Shown here in pieces: positions 51,188 to 60,005 of a DNA stretch of 64,000 nucleotides. Under the pieces are notes generated by a model, which was given only the letters and a program-made list of their open reading frames with translations, was not told the origin of the DNA and ran no database searches. The stretch's first letter is position 1. Every line of letters begins with the position of its first letter. Source of the DNA: Bacteroidota bacterium (lineage in GTDB: Bacteria; Bacteroidota; Bacteroidia; Bacteroidales; Dysgonomonadaceae); the NCBI GenBank assembly GCA_023424395.1, contig JAFADY010000021.1, positions 288,660 through 352,659 of the forward strand. Direction: 5' to 3'. A program made the position numbers and the translations under genes.

Positions 51188-51525
51188 TTATTCATTTAGA
51201 AGTTTTTCCACTTCTTTCTTCAACAATGGTAAGTGATTAACAACAATGCTCCATAAAATATCGGGTAATAATGAATCGTAACCGTGAATGACGTAGTTTC
51301 TCGTATCTACTATTTTTCGTGCGTTTGTAATCGTAATATCACTTCCTGATTTCAGAATACGATTCATCGCCTCACCAATAATTTCGAGGTTACGCTCAAC
51401 CGCGCCTCAACAACAAACTATTGAGAAACTCGTTGTACGTTTTTGTTTGTATCGGAAAAGAAATCTTCAATTTCATCAATTGCAATAAGAATATCTTCTA
51501 AATGTTTATTCACGTATTCATCCAT
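51188..51525 (-). pseudogene. hepT: hepT toxin gene with two frameshifts
   Basis: Translated across frames this is a HepT-like (DUF86) protein: MDEYVNKHLEDILIAIDEIE, then TKTYNEFLNSLLLRR, then AVERNLEIIGEAMNRILKSG and ending VEKLLNE. The first frameshift is one extra A in an A-run near 51431-51435 and the second lies in GGCGCGG near 51405-51411 (two bases missing or one extra). The RNase motif Arg-x4-His is intact in TRNYVIHGY. An intact gene would encode about 112 residues. It overlaps the MntA gene by 8 bases, as in functional HepT-MntA pairs. The toxin is thus inactivated. Confidence 0.85.
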
Positions 51526-51817
51526 AAATCAAGGTTTTTGTATTTTCAATATTTTTTCTCAAATACGAATTTCGGATAGGTTGTTCTTCCAATAAATCGA
51601 CTTTTCTCCCAAGAATATCTTCTAATGAATACTTAAAATCAAAATAAGTCAGAAAGATATCGTTAATAGCTGATTTATCGAAATCTACAATCAAGTCAAT
51701 ATCACTTTCGTCATTGAAACGGTCTGTGAGCACCGACCCAAATGCAAACAGCCGTCGCACGTTATATTTGCGGCATAATTTAGCAATTTGAGCGTTATAT
51801 GCACTGAAATAATTCAT
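51518..51817 (-). CDS. mntA: MntA-type nucleotidyltransferase antitoxin
   Basis: A 99-residue minimal nucleotidyltransferase. The signature FAFGSVLTDRFNDESDIDLI gives Gly27-Ser28 and Asp39/Asp41 for metal and nucleotide binding. In HepT-MntA systems this enzyme AMPylates the HepT RNase to silence it. An upstream ATG at 51925 would extend the protein by 36 residues overlapping hutU, so ATG at 51817 is chosen. The partner toxin downstream is broken by frameshifts while this gene is intact, which fits toxin loss followed by antitoxin survival. Confidence 0.9.
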   Translation of the reverse strand: MNYFSAYNAQIAKLCRKYNVRRLFAFGSVLTDRFNDESDIDLIVDFDKSAINDIFLTYFDFKYSLEDILGRKVDLLEEQPIRNSYLRKNIENTKTLIYG

Positions 51818-51887
51818 AATTAGTTGTTTTTGGCAATGTAGTGAAAAATTTCTCATTCGGGACAAGCGAATTCCGATTCGCTTATTT

Positions 51888-53879
51888 TTAATGCGATTTG
51901 GAAATCGCATCTCCCAATATCTCATCGTTCACCAAATACGGCTCCGTAATATGGTACCCTTCGGCGTGCGAGTGATTGAACTCTTTGACGGTACTGATGG
52001 CATTTTCGTTGCGTGCCCACGAACGACGTGCCACGCCGCCCATTACATCCCAAAGCATAGCAGAGCGAAGAATTTCGTCCACCCGTTTGCTGCCGTCGCA
52101 CACCATTCCGAAACCGCCGTTGATGGCTTTTCCGATACCTACTCCACCACCGTTGTGCAATGCCACGAGGCTCATTCCGCGGGCAGCATTTCCGGCGAAA
52201 CATTGTACCGCCATATCTGCCATCACGTTGCTACCGTCTTTGATATTTGCCGTTTCACGGAAAGGCGAATCGGTACCGCTCACATCGTGGTGGTCGCGTC
52301 CCAACATAATCGGACCAACTTCTCCGTTACGCACCATTTCGTTAAATTTCAGTGCAATGTTCATACGTCCAAGTGCATCTTGATACAAAATGCGGGCTTG
52401 CGTACCGACTACCAATTGGTTCTTTTCGGCATCGCGAATCCAAATCCAGTTGTCCATATCTTGTCCGCGACGATTTGGATCGATGCAATCCATAGCGGCC
52501 TTATCAGTTTTTATCAAATCTTCGTGTTTACCGCTCAGGCAAATCCATCGGAACGGACCGTAACCGTAATCGAAAAGCTCAGGACCCATAATATCTTCCA
52601 CGTACGATGGAAAGATGAATCCATCTTTGTCGTCCACACCGTTTTTCGAAATTTCTTTCACGCCGGCATCGTACACGGCTTTCATAAACGAGTTGCCATA
52701 ATCGAAGAAATAAGTACCTGCGGCAACCAATTTTTTTATCACGTTGAAGTGACGCACAAGCGACTCGTCCACCAATTGATGGAATTTCTCGCGGTCTTCT
52801 TTCAACAATCGGGTACGTTCGTCAAACGAAATTCCGGCGGGACAATATCCGCCCGTGTAGGGTTCGTGACACGAGGTTTGGTCGCTCAACAATTCGATAT
52901 GGATGTTATTTGTTTCGGCAAATTCCAACAAATCAACAATATTTCCGTGGTAAGCAATAGATAGCGGCTCTTTGCGTGCCATTGCCTCTTGCGCCCAATC
53001 GAACGCCTGCTTTTTGTTGTCGGTAATTTTATGCACCCAACCTTGTGTGTGGCGTGTTTCGATGCGCGAATAATCCACCTCGGCAACAATAGACGCTGCA
53101 CCCGCAATGTCGGCAGCTTTGGGCTGTGCGCCACTCATTCCGCCTAATCCGGACGAAACGAACAAGTGTCCGCGCAAATCGCCATCTTGTGGCACGCCGA
53201 GTTTTTGCCTTCCGGCATTGAGCAACGTGTTGAACGTGCCGTGAACAATTCCCTGTGGACCAATGTACATCCAGCCTCCGGCAGTCATTTGTCCGTAATT
53301 GGCGACACCCATTTGCGCGGCAATTTCCCAATCCGTTAAATTATCAAATTGACCAATCATCATTGAGTTGGTGATAATCACGCGCGGAGAATCAGGTTTA
53401 GATTTAAATAATCCGAGCGGATGTCCGCTTTCTACCACCAAAGTTTGGTCTTGCGTAAGCTCTTCAAGATACATTTTTATCAACCGATATTGCATCCAGT
53501 TTTGGCAAACTTGTCCGGTTTCGCCATACGTTACCAATTCGTATGGATAAAGGGCTATGTCGAAACAGAGATTATTGTCAATCATTACCTGAAAGGCTTT
53601 TCCTTCCACGCATTTTCCTTTATATTCGTCGATGGGTTTGGCTTTGAGGTCACCTTGCGGACGAAAACGATAGCCGTAAATTTTTCCCCGTGTTTTGAGT
53701 TCGTTCAAAAATTCGGGTGCCAGCGTTTCGTGTAATTCGGTAGGAATATAACGCAGCGCATTTTTTAACGCTATTTCTGTTTGTGCGGGTGTCAATCTGA
53801 AACCGCGATCGGGTGCCCGGCGAATACCTTCCTTAAATTCAGGATAATCAGGCAATTGTGAGGGTAAGGTTATTTTCAC
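51888..53879 (-). CDS. hutU: Urocanate hydratase
   Basis: A 663-residue NAD-dependent enzyme hydrating urocanate to imidazolonepropionate. Conserved segments include CQNWMQYRLIKMYLEELTQ, GGWMYIGPQGIVHGT, SSGLGGMSGAQPKAADIAGA (NAD binding), YHGNIVDLLEFAE and ALHNGGGVGIGKAINGGFGM. It is about 100 residues longer than the common proteobacterial form, as in the long UROC1-like type used by Bacteroidota. First of the minus-strand hut series with a TACATTTG promoter box upstream, but now 2 kb from ftcD because accessory genes intervene. Confidence 0.96.
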   Translation of the reverse strand: MKITLPSQLPDYPEFKEGIRRAPDRGFRLTPAQTEIALKNALRYIPTELHETLAPEFLNELKTRGKIYGYRFRPQGDLKAKPIDEYKGKCVEGKAFQVMIDNNLCFDIALYPYELVTYGETGQVCQNWMQYRLIKMYLEELTQDQTLVVESGHPLGLFKSKPDSPRVIITNSMMIGQFDNLTDWEIAAQMGVANYGQMTAGGWMYIGPQGIVHGTFNTLLNAGRQKLGVPQDGDLRGHLFVSSGLGGMSGAQPKAADIAGAASIVAEVDYSRIETRHTQGWVHKITDNKKQAFDWAQEAMARKEPLSIAYHGNIVDLLEFAETNNIHIELLSDQTSCHEPYTGGYCPAGISFDERTRLLKEDREKFHQLVDESLVRHFNVIKKLVAAGTYFFDYGNSFMKAVYDAGVKEISKNGVDDKDGFIFPSYVEDIMGPELFDYGYGPFRWICLSGKHEDLIKTDKAAMDCIDPNRRGQDMDNWIWIRDAEKNQLVVGTQARILYQDALGRMNIALKFNEMVRNGEVGPIMLGRDHHDVSGTDSPFRETANIKDGSNVMADMAVQCFAGNAARGMSLVALHNGGGVGIGKAINGGFGMVCDGSKRVDEILRSAMLWDVMGGVARRSWARNENAISTVKEFNHSHAEGYHITEPYLVNDEILGDAISKSH

Positions 53880-53919
53880 TTTATCGATTATTTAGACATT
53901 AGACTTGTAGAAATTTAGA

Positions 53920-53927
53920 CAAATGTA
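53920..53927 (-). promoter_or_regulatory. -7 element of hutU promoter
   Basis: TACATTTG on the minus strand, 41 bases before the hutU start; no clear -33 TTTG. Confidence 0.5.
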
Positions 53928-54032
53928 ATTCTTTTGCTTACATTTTGACTGTAAAATTAGTGAAATTTGATTTTGTAACCAAAAAATATCCCGTATTTTA
54001 GCTCCGACACACGTTTTAGCTTTAATTATTAT

Positions 54033-54040
54033 TATATTTG
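54033..54040 (+). promoter_or_regulatory. -7 element of cutC promoter
   Basis: TATATTTG, 17 bases before the cutC ATG, would give a very short leader. Confidence 0.55.
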
Positions 54041-54056
54041 CAGATATATAAGAATT

Positions 54057-54818
54057 ATGGACTATAAAATCGAAATTTGCGCCAACTCCGTTGCCAGTTG
54101 CGTGGAAGCACAAAAGGGCGGCGCTTACCGCGTGGAGCTGTGCGCAGCCATTCCCGAAGGCGGTACCACGCCATCCTATGGCGATATTGTTGTGGCCAGA
54201 AAATTGCTCAACGAAACCAAATTAAACGTTATTATACGTCCGCGTGGCGGCGATTTTTTGTATTCTGACTTGGAATACAAAATAATGCTTAAAGACATAG
54301 AAATATGCCGCGAATTGGGTGTTGACGGCGTAGTTATCGGTTGCCTCACGGCAGATGGCGACGTGGACATACCGCGTTGTCGGGAATTGATCGCCGCCGC
54401 AGGCGACCTGAGCGTTACTTTCCACCGCGCGTTCGATATGTGCCGCGATCCGTTTAAAAGTCTCGAAGATATTATTTCCCTCGGCTGTGAAATAATCCTT
54501 ACATCCGGACAGCAGCCAAAAGCCGAACAAGGCATCGATTTACTGAAACGACTGGTAGAAAGAGCAGACAACAGAATTATCATTATGCCCGGAAGCGGCG
54601 TAAACGAAACCAATATCGCGAAAATAGCACGCGAAACAGGCGCGCAAGAATTTCATCTCTCGGCACGAGAATCTGTTGAGAGCCAAATGATTTATCGAAA
54701 CCCAAATCTAAAAATGGGCGGAACGGAAGTGATCATTACCGAATTCACACAAGAAGTTACAAGCGCTATGAGAGTGAAAAACACCTTAAAAAATCTTCAA
54801 GAAACAATTAACAATTAA
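54057..54818 (+). CDS. cutC: CutC-family TIM-barrel protein
   Basis: A 253-residue cytoplasmic protein. IEICANSVASCVEAQKGGAY, then RVELCAAIPEGGTTPSYG, is the CutC opening, followed by NVIIRPRGGDFLYSDLE, VTFHRAFDMCRDP and IIMPGSGVN. The family was named for copper homeostasis, but its biochemical role is unsettled, and in Bacteroidota it is often beside glycoside hydrolases. Here the GH20 gene starts 4 bases after its stop, implying an operon and perhaps a role in sugar metabolism rather than copper. Confidence 0.93.
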   Translation: MDYKIEICANSVASCVEAQKGGAYRVELCAAIPEGGTTPSYGDIVVARKLLNETKLNVIIRPRGGDFLYSDLEYKIMLKDIEICRELGVDGVVIGCLTADGDVDIPRCRELIAAAGDLSVTFHRAFDMCRDPFKSLEDIISLGCEIILTSGQQPKAEQGIDLLKRLVERADNRIIIMPGSGVNETNIAKIARETGAQEFHLSARESVESQMIYRNPNLKMGGTEVIITEFTQEVTSAMRVKNTLKNLQETINN

Positions 54819-54822
54819 AATC

Positions 54823-57159
54823 ATGCAAACTGTGGTAAAATTTTGTACTGTTTTATTTCTCATTGTATCTCTCTTTTCCTGCCAAGAGAAGAAAAACAAA
54901 GAAACAATACCTGCTAATTATGAAGTCGTACCCCTTCCTGCAGAAATCAAGGAAAAAGAAGGAAACCCTTTTTTGCTTTCTACATCCACAAAAATAGTTT
55001 TTCCTGAAGGAAATAAAAAAATGAGCCGAAATGCGGAGTTTTTATCCGAATATATAGAATTATCTACAGGCACAAAATTATCTACAACCTCTTCAACAAC
55101 CGAGACCGAGGCTATTATTTTATCTTTAGGCTTACAAAGCAAAACCCCCGAAGATTACGAAATCAACATTAACGAGAATCAAATCAACATTAAAGGAGCA
55201 TCGGAGGCAGGCGTGTTTTACGGTATCCAAACGCTTCGTAAATCCATTCCGACGGGAAATAATCCGGTAGCTTTACCCCCTGTTTTTATAAAAGATTCGC
55301 CGCGATTTTCTTATCGTGGGATGATGTTGGATGTGGCACGGCACTTTCAACCGGTTGATTTTGTGAAAAAATTCATCGATATTCTGGCTTTACATAATAT
55401 CAATACTTTTCATTGGCATTTAACTGAAGATCAAGGATGGAGAATCGAAATAAAATCGTATCCACGATTAACCAGTATCGGTTTTGAGCGTAGGGAAACA
55501 GTAATTGGAAGAAATACGGGTGAATACGATGGAAAACCACACAGGGGTTTCTACACTCAGGAAGAGATTAAAGATATTGTAAAATATGCCGAAGAAAGAT
55601 ACATAAACGTTATTCCTGAAATAGACATGCCGGGGCACATGCTTGCTGCTTTAGCTTCTTATCCCGAATTAGGATGTACAGGGGGGCCGTATCAAGTGGC
55701 TCGAGAATGGGGGATTTTCGAAGATGTGCTTTGTCCGGGAAAAGATTCAACTTTTATTTTTCTTGAAAATGTTTTGAGCGAAGTGGCAGAGCTGTTTCCT
55801 TCAAAATACATCCATATTGGAGGAGACGAATGTCCCAAAACAAAATGGGAAGAATGTGCAGATTGCCAAGCCCGTATAAAAGAACTCGGATTAAGAGACA
55901 GAGGCGGACATACTGCTGAACACTATTTACAAAGTTACGTGACAACTCGTATGGAAAAATTCCTGAACGAAAAAGGAAAAAGTATTATCGGCTGGGATGA
56001 AATTTTGGAGGGTGAAATTGCTCCTAATGCTACCGTAATGTCGTGGAGAGGAATTGAGGGCGGAATTAAGGCTGCGAAGTTAGGCCATGATGTTATTATG
56101 GTTCCTACTTCGTACAGTTATTTCGATTATTATCAGACAGATGACATCGACAAAGAACCACTAGCCATTGGAGGGTATGTCCCCTTGGAAAAAGTATATA
56201 GTTTTGAACCGATACCCGATGAATTAATCGACGAACAAAAAGTTCATATATTAGGCCCACAAGCTAATTTGTGGACTGAATATATTTCTACTCCGGAGCA
56301 CGTAGAATACATGATCATGCCGCGCATGGCTGCCCTGGCAGAAACACAATGGGTGCAACCCGAAAAGAAAAACTACGAAAAATTTTTACTACGATTACCC
56401 CGATTATTGTATTTATATGAAAAATTGAGATATAATTTCGCAACACATGTATTCGATATAAAAGCGAATATGAGTCCGAATTTCGAAACGAATGCATTGG
56501 ACGTGGAATTGTCAACCATTGATGAGGCGTCTATATATTATACGCTTGACGGAAGCGAACCCACTGAAAAATCGATAAAATACGAAGGAAAATTTTCTAT
56601 TAAAGAAAATACGTTTTTAAAAGCAAAATCTATCAGAGCAGCCTCTAATAACAGCAAAATATTCGAAGAATGGATCAATAAAAGTAAATCGAGTTATAAG
56701 CCCATTGATCTCCGAACCAAACCTGATCCCGAATACAAATTCTCGGGCGCCGATCTATTGGTAGATGGTTTGCACGGTACCGGATTAAATTACCGTACCG
56801 GAAAATGGATCGGATTTAAAGAAAACGATTTGGTGGCCGTTATAGATATGTTGGAACCCACAGCTATATCCAAAGCCGAAATTAGGAATTGTATCATAAC
56901 AGCCGACCATATATTCGGGCCTTCTGAAATAATTATTGAATCGAGGGAGAAAGATACTACTTATGTATTGGTAAATTCCCAAAAATACCTTGACCTCAAA
57001 ACAGAAAACTGGTCGGATACCATCACACATGTGCTGAATTTCGAACCCAAGACGGCAAGATATTTCAGGGTAACCGTCAGGCCTCAAATTATTCCAACCT
57101 GGCATCCGGGTAAAGGAGAAAGGGCATTCGTTTTTGTAGATGAAATTACGTTGAATTGA
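54823..57159 (+). CDS. GH20 beta-N-acetylhexosaminidase lipoprotein
   Basis: A 778-residue lipoprotein. Signal peptide with lipobox LFSC (Cys20) followed by QEKKNK, a charged stretch that may be a surface-export signal. A GH20b domain (about 35-160) precedes the catalytic barrel (FSYRGMMLDVARHFQPVDFV, FHWHLTEDQGWRIEI) with the catalytic pair Asp335-Glu336 in IGGDECPKTKWEE. A chitobiase-type C-terminal domain (SIYYTLDGSEPT, about 555-620) and a discoidin-like carbohydrate-binding domain (about 630-778) follow. It removes terminal GlcNAc/GalNAc from glycans or peptidoglycan fragments. Paired with cutC. Confidence 0.95.
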   Translation: MQTVVKFCTVLFLIVSLFSCQEKKNKETIPANYEVVPLPAEIKEKEGNPFLLSTSTKIVFPEGNKKMSRNAEFLSEYIELSTGTKLSTTSSTTETEAIILSLGLQSKTPEDYEININENQINIKGASEAGVFYGIQTLRKSIPTGNNPVALPPVFIKDSPRFSYRGMMLDVARHFQPVDFVKKFIDILALHNINTFHWHLTEDQGWRIEIKSYPRLTSIGFERRETVIGRNTGEYDGKPHRGFYTQEEIKDIVKYAEERYINVIPEIDMPGHMLAALASYPELGCTGGPYQVAREWGIFEDVLCPGKDSTFIFLENVLSEVAELFPSKYIHIGGDECPKTKWEECADCQARIKELGLRDRGGHTAEHYLQSYVTTRMEKFLNEKGKSIIGWDEILEGEIAPNATVMSWRGIEGGIKAAKLGHDVIMVPTSYSYFDYYQTDDIDKEPLAIGGYVPLEKVYSFEPIPDELIDEQKVHILGPQANLWTEYISTPEHVEYMIMPRMAALAETQWVQPEKKNYEKFLLRLPRLLYLYEKLRYNFATHVFDIKANMSPNFETNALDVELSTIDEASIYYTLDGSEPTEKSIKYEGKFSIKENTFLKAKSIRAASNNSKIFEEWINKSKSSYKPIDLRTKPDPEYKFSGADLLVDGLHGTGLNYRTGKWIGFKENDLVAVIDMLEPTAISKAEIRNCIITADHIFGPSEIIIESREKDTTYVLVNSQKYLDLKTENWSDTITHVLNFEPKTARYFRVTVRPQIIPTWHPGKGERAFVFVDEITLN

Positions 57160-57189
57160 TAGCGGGTTCCGAGTTCCGCGATACGAGAT

Positions 57190-57221
57190 AAAAAACCGAG
57201 AGTAAAAACTCTCGGTTTTTT
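57190..57221. terminator. Bidirectional terminator between GH20 and nhaD
   Basis: AAAAAACCGAGAGT (57190-57203) and ACTCTCGGTTTTTT (57208-57221) form a 14-bp perfect stem with T-tracts on both strands, between convergent genes. Confidence 0.95.
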
Positions 57222-57242
57222 ATTGTATCTATTTGAGAAAAA

Positions 57243-58649
57243 TCAGCTAAATAACAAAAACACGGCCGCACCTCCAATATATCCCAACAACGCCAATGGA
57301 GTAAATCGTTTCAGATAATAACTAAAACTCACTTTTTCCAGTCCCATCACAGTTACGCCCGTTGCCGAGCCAATGATAAGAATACTCCCACCCGTAACGG
57401 CACAATAAGCAAGAAACGTCCAAAAACCGCCATCGGCAACAAAATATTGCAAATACGATGTTACAGCAGCCGAAGCATCCACTACGGGATACATTCCCAT
57501 GGTTGCGGCCACCAGCGCCACGTTATCCACCAACGAAGAAACCGCTCCGATAAGGAAACTGATCGCATAAGGCTCTTTCAGGTTCTTAGTAAGAAAATCG
57601 GCAAAAAACGTAAGTTGTCCCCCCACATTCAAGGCTGCCACCGACATCAATATACCGAGAAAAAAGAAAATAGTAGGCAGATCAACCGTGTGAAAAATCT
57701 TTGAAATTCGGAGCTTTTGTGAATCCCTAATTTCAGTCAGTTTGCCATACATTATATCGGTATAAATCCACAGAAAAACCAATCCGATCAAAATACACAT
57801 GAACGCCGGCAAATGTGTAACGGTTTGGAATAGAGGAACCATCACCAGAGATAAAATCCCGATAAAAAAGATAATAACGCGCGAACGAAGCGGAATCAGT
57901 TTCGCATATTCATCATCAGGTGTGATTTCCGATAAAACCCGTAATTCTACATTTTTACGGAAAAGCCAAAAATGAGCCACTATTAATGGCAAAAGCAAGT
58001 TCACGAAAGCCGGAAGAAATAAGTGGGATATCTGATGCCAAGCCGAAATATTACCGCCTGTCCAAAGCAACAGCGTGGTAACGTCACCAATAGGCGACCA
58101 CGAACCTCCGGCGTTAGCGGCAATAACAATCATACAGGCATACTTCATACGATCGGTGGCATCGGGAACAAGTTTACGCAAAATGGCAATCAGTACAATC
58201 GCCGCGGCGAGGTTATCGAGCAGCGCCGAGAAAAAGAACGATGCAATGCTCAGATACCACAACAACTTTCGCTTGTTATTGGTGCTGATGAATTGCGCAA
58301 CTGCCTGAAAACCGCCGTGCTTATCTACGATACTCACAATGAGCATAGTACACATCACAAAGAACAATGTTTGCGAAACATCCCCCAAATGAGGAACAAA
58401 CGCACTTTCGGACAAATAACTTATAACTCGCTCTTTGTCTGACAAATTGGAAATATCTGCGCTTTCAACATATTGCAGATAATTCGAATTTTGCCTTTCT
58501 ACCAAAATGTTTTGCCCATCAAACGTTAACATCAACCATAAAGTGATGCACATCGTGAGCGCCGTTGCCGATTTGTTAACTTTGATAATATCCTCAAACG
58601 CAATGGCTAAAATTCCGAGGACAAACACAACAAGCATCGCGTAAAACAT
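57243..58649 (-). CDS. nhaD: NhaD-type Na+/H+ antiporter
   Basis: A 468-residue inner-membrane protein of the ion-transporter superfamily with about 12 hydrophobic segments. Conserved NhaD sequences include SALLDNLAAAIVLIAIL, VIAANAGGSWSPIGDVTTLL and the repeat-related GAVSSLVDNVALVAATMGMY, the two Asp-Asn hairpin regions that bind the ion. The likely role is sodium extrusion. Convergent with the GH20 gene across a shared terminator; the nfo gene follows on the same strand 33 bases upstream, so the two may share a transcript. Confidence 0.92.
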   Translation of the reverse strand: MFYAMLVVFVLGILAIAFEDIIKVNKSATALTMCITLWLMLTFDGQNILVERQNSNYLQYVESADISNLSDKERVISYLSESAFVPHLGDVSQTLFFVMCTMLIVSIVDKHGGFQAVAQFISTNNKRKLLWYLSIASFFFSALLDNLAAAIVLIAILRKLVPDATDRMKYACMIVIAANAGGSWSPIGDVTTLLLWTGGNISAWHQISHLFLPAFVNLLLPLIVAHFWLFRKNVELRVLSEITPDDEYAKLIPLRSRVIIFFIGILSLVMVPLFQTVTHLPAFMCILIGLVFLWIYTDIMYGKLTEIRDSQKLRISKIFHTVDLPTIFFFLGILMSVAALNVGGQLTFFADFLTKNLKEPYAISFLIGAVSSLVDNVALVAATMGMYPVVDASAAVTSYLQYFVADGGFWTFLAYCAVTGGSILIIGSATGVTVMGLEKVSFSYYLKRFTPLALLGYIGGAAVFLLFS

Positions 58650-58682
58650 ACTGATTGCGGTTTTACAGAAATGAAATTTCGA

Positions 58683-59525
58683 TTATTTTTCCAAGGCGTA
58701 CAGCATCAGAATTTCTTCGGCCCAAAGGGTTTCGTCGGGAGTTTCGAGGATGAGCGGCATGTTATTGAATCGTGGATCGTTCATAATGAAACCGAATAAA
58801 TCCATGTTCATCAAGCCTTTTCCAATGCTGTCGTGTCTATCGACACGCGATGCTAATTCTTTTTTGGAGTCATTAATATGCATTCCCTTTAAATATTGAA
58901 ATCCAATTATCTGAGAGAATTTCGTGAATGTTTCGTTGAATCCTTCACTTGTGCGTATTTCATATCCCGAAGCCAATGTGTGTGCCGTATCGAGACACAC
59001 TCCCACCCGACTTTTATCATCCACTTTGTGGATGATGTGCGCAATTTGTTCAAACGTGTGACCCAAATTAGTTCCTTGTCCCGCGGTATTCTCAATCACG
59101 GCCGTAACGTCCTTGGTTTTCTCTAAAGATATATTAATGGATTCTGCGATTCTGTCAAGGCACGCATCTATCGGCATCAAATTGAGGTGGCTTCCCGGGT
59201 GGAAATTAAATCGGTTTAATCCGAGTTGTTCACAACGTTTCATTTCGTCGTTAAATGCAGAGCGCGATTTCTTTAACCCTTCTTCTTCAGGATGCCCTAG
59301 ATTAATGAGATAACTATCGTGAGGTAGAATGTGGTCGGGTGAAAATCCGTATTCCTCGCATCGTTGTTTAAACAGATCTATATTTTGAGAGGTGTACGGA
59401 GCAGCGAACCACTGCCGTTGATTTTTTGTAAAGAAAGCGAACGCTTTTGCTCCGATTGCCTGAGCATTTAAGGGCGCATTTTCCACGCCTCCCGATGCAC
59501 TGATGTGTGCGCCAACATATTTCAT
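58683..59525 (-). CDS. nfo: Endonuclease IV
   Basis: A 280-residue AP endonuclease of base excision repair. MKYVGAHISASGGVENAPLN opens the TIM barrel; zinc ligands are in FNFHPGSHLN, VIENTAGQGTNLG, VGVCLDTAHTLASGY, GMHINDSKKELASRVDRHDS and LILETP. Cuts 5' to abasic sites without added metal. Full length with the usual start. A TATCTTTG box is 33 bases upstream. Confidence 0.97.
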   Translation of the reverse strand: MKYVGAHISASGGVENAPLNAQAIGAKAFAFFTKNQRQWFAAPYTSQNIDLFKQRCEEYGFSPDHILPHDSYLINLGHPEEEGLKKSRSAFNDEMKRCEQLGLNRFNFHPGSHLNLMPIDACLDRIAESINISLEKTKDVTAVIENTAGQGTNLGHTFEQIAHIIHKVDDKSRVGVCLDTAHTLASGYEIRTSEGFNETFTKFSQIIGFQYLKGMHINDSKKELASRVDRHDSIGKGLMNMDLFGFIMNDPRFNNMPLILETPDETLWAEEILMLYALEK

Positions 59526-59557
59526 GACTTTTTGTTTTTGAGTAGTTTTTTGTCGCG

Positions 59558-59565
59558 CAAAGATA
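59558..59565 (-). promoter_or_regulatory. -7 element of nfo promoter
   Basis: TATCTTTG on the minus strand, a perfect TAnnTTTG box, 33 bases before the ATG. Confidence 0.6.
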
Positions 59566-59684
59566 CAATGTTCACAGGGAGATTGTACTTAAAAACGATT
59601 TAATTTTTTCCATAATATTCAAATTTGTATAGAAGTTTTGCGTATCTTTAGCTCAAAATTATTTCAACTAAAACATGACAGATT

Positions 59685-60005
59685 ATGTTAATAACAACCA
59701 CCAACACCATCGAAGGCAGACGCATTACGGCTTATTACGGCATTGTAACCGGTGAAACCATTATCGGCGCGAATATTGTGAAAGATTTTTTCGCCTCCAT
59801 TACCGATATTGTGGGCGGCCGCTCCGGAAAATACGAAGAAGTGCTCCGCGAGGCCAAACAAATTGCGTTGCGCGAAATGGAAGAGAATGCCGCCCGGTTA
59901 GGCGCTAACGCCATTATTGCGGTGGATTTGGATTACGAAACAATTGGGGATAAAGGAAGTATGATGATGGTTTCGGCATCGGGAACGGCAGTGCGTATAG
60001 AGTGA
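59685..60005 (+). CDS. YbjQ/UPF0145 family protein
   Basis: A 106-residue protein: MLITTTNTIEGRRITAYYGI, then VTGETIIGANIVKDFFASI, and ending GANAIIAVDLDYETIG and MMMVSASGTAV. This is the complete YbjQ (heavy-metal-binding domain-like, UPF0145) family pattern, which forms a pentameric beta-rich ring; biochemical function is unknown. It converges on the sensor kinase with no gap. A TATCTTTA element at 59643-59650 is a possible promoter box. Confidence 0.92.
   Translation: MLITTTNTIEGRRITAYYGIVTGETIIGANIVKDFFASITDIVGGRSGKYEEVLREAKQIALREMEENAARLGANAIIAVDLDYETIGDKGSMMMVSASGTAVRIE

Noticed and set aside
51891..52964. 357-codon open frame antisense to hutU
   Set aside because: Composition is the mirror of hutU codons, and hutU is unambiguous over the same bases.
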